Below are positions 32,940 to 41,502 of a stretch of 64,000 bases of DNA, in pieces. Every line of letters starts with the position of its first letter. Position 1 is the stretch's first letter. The DNA is from Bradyrhizobium sp. ARR65 (GTDB taxonomy: Bacteria > Pseudomonadota > Alphaproteobacteria > Rhizobiales > Xanthobacteraceae). Made by a program: the position numbers and the translations under genes. The notes beneath the pieces are model-generated. The model ran no database searches, was not told the origin of the DNA, and saw only the letters and a program-made list of their open reading frames with translations. The stretch covers positions 38,567 to 102,566 of the forward strand of contig NZ_AWZU01000020.1 in assembly GCF_000472385.1 (NCBI RefSeq), in the 5' to 3' direction.

Positions 32940-34523
32940 CTAAGCCGCACTCTTGGTTCGGGGCCGCGGCGGCACGCTCGCCTGCAGCGGTCCGAGCAGC
33001 ATCCGCTCCTGCATCTCGTCGAACGTGGCGTCGGCGTTGGCCTCGGTCGTGATCAACGACAGGACGATGGCCACGCAGAACGACAGCGGCAGGCTGATGA
33101 TGGCGGGATTGCGCAGCGACACGAACCACCATTCATGTTCGACCTGCGCCAAGGGTTTGCCGAGGATGTCGACCTGGATGGTCGGCGACAGATAGATCAG
33201 GACGAGCGAGCTGATCGTTCCCACGAGAATGCTGGCGACGGCGGCTGACGTCGTGAGGCGGCGCCAGGTGATGGCGAGGACGAGCGAGGGGAAGTTGGCG
33301 GCGCAGGCGATCGAGAACGCAAGTCCCGCCATGAACGCGACATTCTGGCCCTCGAAAGCGATGCCCAGGACAATGGCGAGGATGGAGATGGCCACGGTCG
33401 CGACTCGTGCAATCCTGAGCTGTTCGGCCTCCGACGCCGAGCCGTTCCTGACCACATTGGTCCAGACATCGTGGCAGAGTGTGGCAACGCCTGAGAGCGT
33501 CAGGCCGGCGACCACGGCCAGCATGGTGGCAAAGGACACCGCGCAAATGAAGCCGAAGAAGGCATTGCCGCCCACGGTCAATGCCAGGAGTGGAGCCGCC
33601 ATGTTGCCGCCGCCACCGGCCTTGGCCACCGCCTCGGGGCCGACCAGCACCATCGCACCGAAGCCGATGATGAACACCATGAGATGGAAGAGGCCAATGA
33701 GGCCGGTCGCGTACAGGATCGAGAGCCGTGCCGCCTTGGAATCCTTCACCGTATAGGCCCGCATCAGCACGTGCGGCATCGCGGCAGTTCCGAACATCAG
33801 GCCTATCCCGAGCGAGATCGCATCCCAGCGTCCCGACACCACCTTCGATCCCGGCTGCAGAACCCGCGCGCCGTATTTTTCGGATGCTGCGGCAAACAGC
33901 TTCAGCGGGCTCATGTCGAAATGCGTCAGCACCAGGAGTGCGAGCACAACGCCGCCGGCCATCAACAGCGCTGCCTTGACCACCTGGACCCAGGTCGTTG
34001 CCAGCATGCCACCGAACAGCACGTAGATCAGCATCACGCCGCCGACCACGACGACGGACCATATATAGGGAAGGCCGAAGAGCAGCTTGATCAGCGATCC
34101 CGTCGCGACCATCTGCGCGATCAGATAGAACAGGATCACGGCGATCGTGCCCACGGCGCCCGCAAGCCGCACGGGCCGTTGCCGCAGGCGGTAGGCCACT
34201 ACATCGGCGAAGGTGAAGCGCCCCACATTGCGCAGGGGCTCGACAATCAAGAACAGGATGATCGGCCAGCCGACCAGCCATCCGATCGAGTAGATCATGC
34301 CGTCGAAGCCGTTCGACGTGACGATTCCGGCAATGCCGAGCAGGGCGCCGGCGCTCAGGAAATCTCCCGCCAGCGCCCAGCCATTCTGCCAGGGCGTGAC
34401 TTCGCCGCCGGCGGCGAAAAAGTGCTCGGTCGTACGGGTTCGTCGCGCGGCCCAATAAGTGATCGCGAGCGTCAGCGCCATGAAGGCGAAGAAGAAGCCG
34501 ATCGAAAGCGTGTTGCTGCCCAT
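32940..34523 (-). CDS. actP: Cation/acetate symporter, solute:sodium symporter family
   Basis: The 527-residue protein is an SSS-family transporter of about 13 helices, with TTEHFFAAGGEVTPWQNGWA near residues 29-48 and GDFLSAGALLGIAG, the block typical of ActP. It would take up acetate or other short carboxylates with a cation. The ATG at 34523 is eleven bases after the DUF485 gene, the standard yjcH-actP pairing. The longer frame upstream runs into that gene. The carboxylate specificity is inferred from family and context. Confidence 0.9.
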   Translation of the reverse strand: MGSNTLSIGFFFAFMALTLAITYWAARRTRTTEHFFAAGGEVTPWQNGWALAGDFLSAGALLGIAGIVTSNGFDGMIYSIGWLVGWPIILFLIVEPLRNVGRFTFADVVAYRLRQRPVRLAGAVGTIAVILFYLIAQMVATGSLIKLLFGLPYIWSVVVVGGVMLIYVLFGGMLATTWVQVVKAALLMAGGVVLALLVLTHFDMSPLKLFAAASEKYGARVLQPGSKVVSGRWDAISLGIGLMFGTAAMPHVLMRAYTVKDSKAARLSILYATGLIGLFHLMVFIIGFGAMVLVGPEAVAKAGGGGNMAAPLLALTVGGNAFFGFICAVSFATMLAVVAGLTLSGVATLCHDVWTNVVRNGSASEAEQLRIARVATVAISILAIVLGIAFEGQNVAFMAGLAFSIACAANFPSLVLAITWRRLTTSAAVASILVGTISSLVLIYLSPTIQVDILGKPLAQVEHEWWFVSLRNPAIISLPLSFCVAIVLSLITTEANADATFDEMQERMLLGPLQASVPPRPRTKSAA

Positions 34524-34534
34524 CTCCGTCCTCC

Positions 34535-34882
34535 CTAGCGAGCGAGCTTGCGAACGCCGCTGTCGAACACGCGGTTCGCCCAGATGACGTAAGCGAGGCA
34601 AAGCAGGAAGGAGGAGATGATCACGAGCGGACCAAGCACGATGCAAAGCGAAAGCCCCGGAGCCAGCACGGTTCCAAGCAGCGGCTTGTCAAAGGCAAAC
34701 AGTCCCATGAAGCCGAAATAGATGACGACCATGGCCGCGCTCAGGACCAGCGCGAACTTTAGCCGTTTCTTGGCGAGCACTGCGCCGCGCTGCGCCGGAT
34801 CGGCGTTGCCAGAGATGATAGCGGTCACGTCGCCCCTTACATCTTGCGGGATCTTGCGTGCGCCCCGGCCAGGCGCGTGCAT
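34535..34882 (-). CDS. DUF485 membrane protein (YjcH-like partner of ActP)
   Basis: The 115-residue protein has a hydrophilic N-terminal third with NADPAQRGAVLAKKRL, then two membrane segments (about residues 46-66 and 78-102), the DUF485/YjcH layout. Family members are encoded directly before actP and are thought to assist it. I use the ATG at 34882; a GTG at about 34837 is also possible. The gene continues the same-strand run LysR, DUF485, actP. Confidence 0.82.
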   Translation of the reverse strand: MHAPGRGARKIPQDVRGDVTAIISGNADPAQRGAVLAKKRLKFALVLSAAMVVIYFGFMGLFAFDKPLLGTVLAPGLSLCIVLGPLVIISSFLLCLAYVIWANRVFDSGVRKLAR

Positions 34883-34913
34883 GAAGCTTCCGCCGCGCCC
34901 TCTGCAAAGGGAA

Positions 34914-35864
34914 CTACGGATTTTTGCAATCTGCCGTGCGCAGCTCCGGCACAGCGTCCCCGAGCGAGACCTGCATGTCCGGGTCCCGCTTGAGGGTGTT
35001 CTTGAGGAAGGCGCGGACGGCGCGAATGCGGGGAGCGAATTGCAGGTCGCTATGAACGTTGAGCCACACCTCGCGGGTGGTCGCCGCGACATCGGGAAGA
35101 ACGGCCATGAGGTCCGACCGGCCTGCGACCGCAAAGCTTGGCAGCAGCACGATGCCAAGGCCGCCGGCAGCAGCGTTCATCTGCGCGATCATGCTGTTCG
35201 AGTGGAAGGCGACTTTCGGGTGCTCGATGACGTCGGCGAGCCAGCGCACCGAGTCCACCTGGATCAGATCCTCGATATAGGACACGAACCAATGCTCATG
35301 CAGGTCGCGCAAGGTTGCGGGTGTCCCGTGGCTGTCCAGATAGGCGCGAGCGGCATAAAGGCCGAGCCTGAATTTGCCGATACGCTCGGAGATCAGGCCG
35401 GGACCAGGCGGCCGGAAAAACGAGACGAATAGATCGGCCTCGCGCTTATGCACATAAACCGTCTGCGGCGAGGTAACGAGCTCGATCGTGAGTTGCGGCG
35501 CGACCCGACGCAGATTGGCAAAGCGTTGCGCGAGATAGAGCGAGGCGATGCCCTCCATGGTGGCCAGGCGCACGGTTCCGACCAGCTCCTGGGCGTCACC
35601 GGCGCTGGCCTCCTCGCGGATGGCAATCACCGCGCTCTCGACCCGCTCGGCATGGCGGAGGAGCCGTTCGCCGATATCGTTGAGCTTGAGCCCGGTGCGG
35701 TGCCGCTCGAACACCGCGATCCCGAGCGCGGCCTCCATCTGAGCGATCCGGCGGCTGACCGTCGAGTGGTCCAGGCGCATCCGTTTCGCGGTCTGGCTGA
35801 GATTCCCGGCACGCGCCGCGGTGAGGAAAACCCGCAGGTCGTCCCAGTTCAGCGTATCGAACAT
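34914..35864 (-). CDS. LysR-family transcriptional regulator
   Basis: The 316-residue protein has a LysR helix-turn-helix over residues 5-64 (DDLRVFLTAARAGNLSQTAK, then DHSTVSRRIAQMEAALG) and a complete effector domain. It is divergent from a nitrilase gene 161 bases away and upstream of the DUF485/actP pair on its own strand, so it could control nitrile use, carboxylate uptake, or both. The ATG at 35864 is chosen because the domain starts there. Confidence 0.9.
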   Translation of the reverse strand: MFDTLNWDDLRVFLTAARAGNLSQTAKRMRLDHSTVSRRIAQMEAALGIAVFERHRTGLKLNDIGERLLRHAERVESAVIAIREEASAGDAQELVGTVRLATMEGIASLYLAQRFANLRRVAPQLTIELVTSPQTVYVHKREADLFVSFFRPPGPGLISERIGKFRLGLYAARAYLDSHGTPATLRDLHEHWFVSYIEDLIQVDSVRWLADVIEHPKVAFHSNSMIAQMNAAAGGLGIVLLPSFAVAGRSDLMAVLPDVAATTREVWLNVHSDLQFAPRIRAVRAFLKNTLKRDPDMQVSLGDAVPELRTADCKNP

Positions 35865-36024
35865 CCTGGCCTCCGACGGTTTGGACGGGATTGCGAGAGG
35901 CAAATCTCGTTCCAGTCAAGCCTTCCGATCCTTCGCAAGAGGCCTTGCGACAATTCAGATGCGGCGCAGAGCGGCGAAAATGATACCGGTCGGCGGCAAT
36001 CGATCAATGAGAGCGGAAGAACCC

Positions 36025-37074
36025 ATGCTCCCTCGCTTCAAGGCTGCCGCCGTCCACGCTGCGCCCGTCTTTCTCGACCGCCAGGCGACGACCGAAAAGG
36101 CCGTTGCCATCATGCGCGAGGCGGCGAAGGCCGGCGCGGAGCTGATCGCCTTTCCCGAGACCTACATCCCCGCCTTTCCGGTCTGGGCCGCCCTGTGGGC
36201 GCCGATCGACAATCATGACCTGTTCGTCCGCATGGCCGATCAATCCGTGCTGGCGGATGGCCCCGAAGTCGCACGGCTCTGCGCCGAGGCGCGGGCGCTT
36301 GGGGTGACGGTCTCGATCGGCATCAGCGAGCGTTCGCCGGTGAGCGCCGGCGGATTGTGGAACGCCAACCTGCTGATCGGCGAAGAGGGCGACGTTCTGG
36401 TTCATCACCGCAAGCTGGTGCCGACCTTCTACGAGAAGCTGGTTTGGTCATCCGGCGACGGTGCCGGTCTGAAGCTTGCGGAAACGCGGCTGGGGCGCGT
36501 CGGATGCCTGATCTGTGGCGAGAACACCAATCCGCTGGCGCGCTTCGCGCTGATGGCCCAGGGCGAGCAGGTGCACGTCTCGAGCTGGCCGCCGATGTGG
36601 CCGACACGGAGACCCGCGGGCGGCGGCAACTTCAACAACGTGGTCGCCAACCGCATCCGTGCCAGCGCGCACTGCTTCGAGGCCAAGGTATTCGGGATCG
36701 TCACCGCGGGCTATATGGATGCGGCGATGCGTGCATGTCTGATCGAACGCGATCCTGATATCGCCGATGTGATCGATCGGACGCCGCGCGCGGCGAGCTT
36801 TTTCGTCGATCCGACTGGCGAGATGATGGGCGACGTGCTGCAGGACGACGAGGGCATTGCCTATGCCGAGATCGATCTCAACCGATGCGTCGAGCCCAAG
36901 CAATTTCACGATGTGGTCGGCTACTACAACCGGTTCGACATTTTCGACCTGTCGGTCGACCGCACCCGGCTGACGCCCGCAACGTTTCGCGAGGACGTCC
37001 GCGCAACCGTCCCGGCAGAGCCGCACGCATCGCGACTGGCCGAGATCTCGGTGGGCGAGGATACGTTTGGCTAA
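36025..37074 (+). CDS. Nitrilase (carbon-nitrogen hydrolase)
   Basis: The 349-residue protein carries the nitrilase triad: Glu45 in AFPETYIPAFP, Lys130 in HHRKLVPTF and Cys164 in CLICGENTNPLAR. Nitrilases hydrolyse nitriles to the carboxylic acid and ammonia and form spiral oligomers. The length and the CGENTN block fit a true nitrilase rather than an amidase of the same superfamily. The ATG at 36025 has GGAAGA upstream; another ATG is at 36007. A divergent LysR gene probably regulates it; ActP could import or export the acid products. Confidence 0.9.
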   Translation: MLPRFKAAAVHAAPVFLDRQATTEKAVAIMREAAKAGAELIAFPETYIPAFPVWAALWAPIDNHDLFVRMADQSVLADGPEVARLCAEARALGVTVSIGISERSPVSAGGLWNANLLIGEEGDVLVHHRKLVPTFYEKLVWSSGDGAGLKLAETRLGRVGCLICGENTNPLARFALMAQGEQVHVSSWPPMWPTRRPAGGGNFNNVVANRIRASAHCFEAKVFGIVTAGYMDAAMRACLIERDPDIADVIDRTPRAASFFVDPTGEMMGDVLQDDEGIAYAEIDLNRCVEPKQFHDVVGYYNRFDIFDLSVDRTRLTPATFREDVRATVPAEPHASRLAEISVGEDTFG

Positions 37075-37694
37075 TCCGCCTCGATGATGTCGTCGGAGGC
37101 GCGCACGCCGGGGGGCCGATGCGCGAGTTCGAGGTCGATCACGGCGTTGAGCATCCGCACCGGCAGCGAGTCGGCGCGCGGGCCCATCAGATTCGTGATC
37201 TTGAAGCCGCCCTCGATGCTGATCGCCTTGTAGGAGCCCACGATCTGCTCGACCTCATCGCCGCGGCCGAACGGCAGCAGCAAGCGCTCGAACGACACCT
37301 CCTTGCCGTCCAGGTCCTTCACCTTCGCAATGGAATAGGTCGGCCGCCTGCGTGCGACACAGGCGCGATAGCAGGGCAGGGCACGCGCGTAGGCGACCGG
37401 CTCGACCGCGGCATCGAGATAGCGATGGATGCGTGCGGCGGGATCGAGGTCTTCGCGGCCATAGGCAGCCGCGAGCCGCGATCCTTCCTGAGTGATGAAA
37501 AACCGTGCGCTCTCGCCCGCGCCTTCAACGTTGAAAATCATCATATCGGCGAGTTCGTCGGCACCCCCATCATGCCGGAAATCGGCGATCGCAGGCAGGC
37601 CGTTCGGCTCGCGCAGCGCACGGAGCCAGGCGTTGAGCAGCACGCGTTGCTGGATGGACCTCACCACCGAGGGATTGGCGCTGGCGAATTCCAT
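37071..37694 (-). CDS. PAS_5-like hypothetical protein, paralogue A
   Basis: The 207-residue protein shares the layout of PAS_5 (PF07310-like) proteins of alphaproteobacteria: an N-terminal helix with QRVLLNAWLRALREPNGLP, a sensor-like core with the Cys-x-x-x-x-x-x tyrosine stretch RACVARRRPTYSI, and FERLLLPFG near residue 135. No output domain is attached. It is similar along its length to the next gene, which ends two bases before its ATG. Its stop overlaps the nitrilase stop by three bases. Confidence 0.65.
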   Translation of the reverse strand: MEFASANPSVVRSIQQRVLLNAWLRALREPNGLPAIADFRHDGGADELADMMIFNVEGAGESARFFITQEGSRLAAAYGREDLDPAARIHRYLDAAVEPVAYARALPCYRACVARRRPTYSIAKVKDLDGKEVSFERLLLPFGRGDEVEQIVGSYKAISIEGGFKITNLMGPRADSLPVRMLNAVIDLELAHRPPGVRASDDIIEAD

Positions 37695-37696
37695 GT

Positions 37697-38299
37697 CTAG
37701 TTGAATTCAATCACGTCGCGCGCCGGAATGCGGCCGGGGGCGCGGTAAGACAGATCGCGGTCGATGACGGCGCGAATTTTGGGCCTGGGCAGCGTGTCAT
37801 TTCCCCGCATCAGATTCTTGATTTCAAAGCCGCCGTCCTCGCAAATCGTCTTCAGCGACGCGAGGACATCGGTGACGGCACCGCCGTTCGAAAATGGCAT
37901 GAGCAGCCGCTCATAGGCGACGATTCGCCCGTAAGTATCATCGATATGCGCAACCGTGTAGACGGGAAGTTTCCGTCTCACACATTCGTAATAGACCGGC
38001 ATCACGTAAGGCGCGAGCCGCGGACCGACATACGCGTCGAGATAGTGGCCTTTGCCGGTGTGGCCGTAGGCGCTCGACATCCGCGTACCCTCGCTTTGGA
38101 TGGTGAAGCGCGGCGGGTCGCGATCGGCCTCGACCGTATAATAGACGAGGTCCGGTTTCTCCTCCTCCAGCCGCTCCGGCTGATATTCGGCGATCCGCGG
38201 CAATGACTGCTCGCGCGCGTACAGCCTGAGCCAGCCGTTCAGGAGTTCGCGCTGCCTGATTGATTTGACGACCGAAGGGCCCCCGCTCTCGAAATCCAC
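37697..38299 (-). CDS. PAS_5-like hypothetical protein, paralogue B
   Basis: The 200-residue protein aligns throughout with paralogue A: PSVVKSIRQRELLNGWLRL matches PSVVRSIQQRVLLNAWLRA, and YERLLMPFSNGG matches FERLLLPFGRGD. I chose the GTG at 38299 because it aligns with the start of paralogue A; the open frame goes back to a TTG at 38377. The tandem pair probably arose by duplication and is likely cotranscribed. The ligand and role are unknown. Confidence 0.65.
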   Translation of the reverse strand: MDFESGGPSVVKSIRQRELLNGWLRLYAREQSLPRIAEYQPERLEEEKPDLVYYTVEADRDPPRFTIQSEGTRMSSAYGHTGKGHYLDAYVGPRLAPYVMPVYYECVRRKLPVYTVAHIDDTYGRIVAYERLLMPFSNGGAVTDVLASLKTICEDGGFEIKNLMRGNDTLPRPKIRAVIDRDLSYRAPGRIPARDVIEFN

Positions 38300-38662
38300 G
38301 GCTGAAACCCACGTCCACTGCAACAGACGAAGTTTCCCATCCAAGGGAAAATTTTCTATGAAGGGGAGGTCGGCCAACCAGCGTCGAAGGCAAATTTTTC
38401 GCCTCTAGCGGAATGGTGGACCTTGCGCTACAGCCGCTCCCGGCCGCGTGTCGTCGATCATGCGACTAAGGGCGGAGCCGCGCGGCGGCACGCCACGGGG
38501 GCGGATAAAGCTTTCCGCCTTGCGTAAGCGGGGGAGATGACGGCATATTCCGCCCCGGAGGCGGCGGTTCGGGACGGTTTTCCCGCGCGTTTCCTGGGAA
38601 ACTGCCCGTTGCGTTAAAAACGAGCCGTGCACGCCAGATCGTGCGCGGGAGGGGGAAATTGT
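38300..38662. other. Intergenic region before the ABC transporter operon
   Basis: These 363 bases lie between divergent units and should hold the livG promoter. Two GC-rich hairpins are visible: GGCGGA/TCCGCC at about 38501-38520 and CCGCC/GGCGG around 38551-38566. No ORF here is convincing. Confidence 0.4.
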
Positions 38663-39418
38663 TTGGCTGACGAGTTCATTCTCGAGACCCACGGATTGAC
38701 CAAGGAATTCGCGGGATTCTTCGCCGTTCGCGACGTTTCGCTGAAGGTTAGACGTGGGCACATTCACGCATTGATCGGTCCCAACGGGGCCGGCAAGACC
38801 ACGTGTTTCAATCTCCTCACCAAGTTCCTGCGGCCGTCCGCGGGCACTATTCTCTATAAGGGGCAGGACATCACGGCGACGGCGCCGGCCGACGTCGCGC
38901 GGCTGGGCTTGGTGCGCTCGTTCCAGATCTCGGCGGTATTCCCGCATCTCACCGCGCTGGAAAATGTCCGGGTCGCGCTGCAGCGTCAGCACGGCCAATC
39001 CTTCGATTTCTGGCGCTCCAAGTCCGTGCTCAACCGCTTCAACGGGCGGGCGCTGGAATTGTTGAACGATGTGGGCCTGAGCGAGTTTGCCAACACGCCC
39101 GCGGTCGAAATGCCCTATGGACGCAAGCGGGCGCTGGAGATCGCGACGACGCTCGCGCTCGATCCGGAGATGATGCTGTTGGACGAGCCGATGGCCGGCA
39201 TGGGCCATGAGGACATCGACAAGATCGCCGCACTGATCAAGCGCATCTCGGCCAAATACACCATCCTGATGGTCGAGCATAATTTGAGCGTCGTCGCCAA
39301 CCTCTCCGACGTCATCACAGTGCTGACGCGCGGCCATGTGCTGGCCGAAGGGTCATATGCCGATCTTTCCAAGGACGAGCGCGTCAAGGAAGCCTATCTC
39401 GGAGCCGGTCATGCCTGA
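38663..39418 (+). CDS. livG: Branched-chain amino acid-type ABC transporter ATPase (LivG)
   Basis: The 251-residue protein is a LivG-type ATPase: Walker A GPNGAGKT (about residues 38-45), the family insert with SFQISAVFPHLTALENV, Walker B MMLLDEP (about 170-176) and switch His in VEHN. The signature loop reads MPYGRKRALEIA rather than the usual LSYGQQR. I chose the TTG at 38663, with GGAGGGGGA upstream, over an ATG at 38627 that adds a non-family leader. Its stop overlaps the livF start by eight bases. Confidence 0.88.
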   Translation: MADEFILETHGLTKEFAGFFAVRDVSLKVRRGHIHALIGPNGAGKTTCFNLLTKFLRPSAGTILYKGQDITATAPADVARLGLVRSFQISAVFPHLTALENVRVALQRQHGQSFDFWRSKSVLNRFNGRALELLNDVGLSEFANTPAVEMPYGRKRALEIATTLALDPEMMLLDEPMAGMGHEDIDKIAALIKRISAKYTILMVEHNLSVVANLSDVITVLTRGHVLAEGSYADLSKDERVKEAYLGAGHA

Positions 39419-40163
39419 TTTGCCCTTGGCTGAAGCGCCCGCGAGAACCGCGTCCGCAGCGGGCGGCGAGATCCTGTCGGTCGCCAATCTCGAAGCCTGG
39501 TACGGCGAGTCGCATATTCTTCACGGCATCAATTTCAGCGTGAACGCCGGAGAGGTCGTCACGCTGCTCGGCCGCAACGGCGCCGGCAAGACCACGACGC
39601 TGAAGTCGATTATGGGTATCATCGGCAAACGCTCGGGGTCGATCCGCTTCAACGCCCAGGAGATGATCCGCACGTCGTCCGACAGGATCGCGAGGGCAGG
39701 CATCGCCTTCTGCCCCGAGGAGCGCGGCATCTTCTCCAGCCTCGATGTGCGCGAAAACCTGCTGCTCCCCCCGGTGGTGCGGCAAGGCGGGCTGTCGCTG
39801 GACCAGATCTTCGACCTGTTCCCGAACCTGAAGGAGCGGCTGAAAAGCCAGGGGACGAAACTCTCCGGCGGCGAGCAGCAGATGCTCGCGATCGCGCGCA
39901 TCCTGCGCACCGGTGCAAGCTTCCTGATGCTGGACGAGCCGACCGAAGGCCTCGCGCCCGTGATCATCCAGCAGATCGGCCATACCATCGCGCGGCTGAA
40001 GAAGGAGGGCTTTACCATCCTTCTGGTGGAACAGAATTTCCGCTGGGCCTCGACCGTGGCCGACCGCTACTACGTCGTCGAGCACGGCAAGATCATCGAC
40101 GGTTTTGCCAACAGCGAACTGCAGGCCAACATGGAAAAGCTGCACGCTTACCTTGGCGTTTAA
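39411..40163 (+). CDS. livF: Branched-chain amino acid-type ABC transporter ATPase (LivF)
   Basis: The 250-residue protein has Walker A GRNGAGKT (about residues 55-62), the signature LSGGEQQMLAIARIL (about 152-166) and Walker B FLMLDEP (about 173-179). It is the second ATPase of the transporter. The ATG at 39411 overlaps the end of livG, which indicates translational coupling. An extra 20 residues at the N-terminus precede the conserved ATPase fold. Confidence 0.92.
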   Translation: MPDLPLAEAPARTASAAGGEILSVANLEAWYGESHILHGINFSVNAGEVVTLLGRNGAGKTTTLKSIMGIIGKRSGSIRFNAQEMIRTSSDRIARAGIAFCPEERGIFSSLDVRENLLLPPVVRQGGLSLDQIFDLFPNLKERLKSQGTKLSGGEQQMLAIARILRTGASFLMLDEPTEGLAPVIIQQIGHTIARLKKEGFTILLVEQNFRWASTVADRYYVVEHGKIIDGFANSELQANMEKLHAYLGV

Positions 40164-40204
40164 CGGCACGGCGAAGATTAACGAGAAAAGGTCAGGAATA
40201 AACA

Positions 40205-41428
40205 ATGAAAACCAAATCGATTGCATCCTTGTTGCTGACGACGGCGCTCACGCTCGCGGCGGCGAGCCTCGCGCACGCCGACGACAAGGTCGTCAAGATC
40301 GGCGCACTCTCCGATCAGTCCGGCCTGTACGCGGACCTCGGCGGGCCGGGGTCGACCCTTGCGGCGCAGATGGCCGTGGAAGACTCAGGGTTGACAGGGA
40401 AGGGCTGGAAGATCGACATCATCGCCGGCGATCATCAGAACAAGCCCGATATCGGCGTCAACATTGCGCGGCAATGGTTCGATGTCGATAAAGTCGACGT
40501 CATCGTCGACGTGCCCAATTCCGGCGTCGCGCTGGCGGTCTCCAACATCGTCAAGGAGAAGAATGGTATCCTGCTCAATTCCGGCGCGGGTACGTCCGAT
40601 CTGACCAACTCGCAATGTACGCCCAACACGATTCATTGGACCTACGACACCTACACCCTGGCCCACGGCACCGGTTCGGCCCTCACCAAGAACGGCGGCG
40701 ATAGCTGGTTCTTCCTCACGGCTGATTATGCCTTCGGCGCAGCTCTCGAACGCGATACCACGGCGGCCGTCCAGGCGGCGGGCGGCAAGGTACTCGGCGG
40801 CGTCAAGGCTCCGCTGAGCACGGCTGATTTTTCTTCTTTCCTGCTGCAGGCGCAGGCCTCCAAGGCCAAGATCATCGGCCTGGCCAATGCAGGAGCCGAC
40901 ACCACCAATTCGATCAAGCAGGCTGCCGAATTTGGCATCACGAGCGGCGGCCAGAAGCTCGCGGCGTTGCTTCTGTTCATCACCGATGTGCACTCGCTCG
41001 GCTTGAACACGGCACAGGGGCTGAACTTCACCGAGACCTTCTACTGGGACATGAACGATGGGACGCGCGCCTTCGCCAAGCGGTTCCAGGAGCGGATGAA
41101 GAACCACAACATGCCGACCATGGTGCACGCCGGCGTCTACGCCAGCCTGTCGCATTACTTCAAGGCGCTGGAAGCCCTCGGCGGCAACCCGCATGACGGC
41201 GCCAAGATCGTCGCGAAGATGAAGGAAATTCCGACCGATGATGCCCTGTTCGGCAAGGGCAGTATCCAGCCGAATGGTCGCACCATTCATCCGGCCTATC
41301 TCTTCGAAGTCAAGAAGCCGTCCGAGTCCAAGGGACCGTGGGATTACTACAAGCTCGTGTCCACCATTCCCGCGGACGAGGCCTTTACGCCGCTGGACAA
41401 GAGCACTTGTCCCTTGCTGAAGAAGTGA
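40205..41428 (+). CDS. LivK-type periplasmic substrate-binding protein
   Basis: The 407-residue protein has a Sec signal peptide (cleavage after ALA-HA near residue 23) and a type I periplasmic binding fold of the HAAT family, with KIGALSDQSGLYADLGGPGS near the N-terminus and SWFFLTADYAFGAALE near residue 165. It captures the ligand for the LivGF-HM transporter encoded around it. Relatives bind amino acids, amides or aromatic acids, so the ligand is open. It ends in a conserved cysteine-containing STCPLLKK tail, shared with the paralogue at 62806. Confidence 0.9.
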   Translation: MKTKSIASLLLTTALTLAAASLAHADDKVVKIGALSDQSGLYADLGGPGSTLAAQMAVEDSGLTGKGWKIDIIAGDHQNKPDIGVNIARQWFDVDKVDVIVDVPNSGVALAVSNIVKEKNGILLNSGAGTSDLTNSQCTPNTIHWTYDTYTLAHGTGSALTKNGGDSWFFLTADYAFGAALERDTTAAVQAAGGKVLGGVKAPLSTADFSSFLLQAQASKAKIIGLANAGADTTNSIKQAAEFGITSGGQKLAALLLFITDVHSLGLNTAQGLNFTETFYWDMNDGTRAFAKRFQERMKNHNMPTMVHAGVYASLSHYFKALEALGGNPHDGAKIVAKMKEIPTDDALFGKGSIQPNGRTIHPAYLFEVKKPSESKGPWDYYKLVSTIPADEAFTPLDKSTCPLLKK

Positions 41429-41502
41429 CCCTGGAAGTGCGGCGGCCGGGCCTGCCGCCGCACTTCGTAAATTGAGATGAACGGAGCGTCGAGAGAGAAC
41501 CG

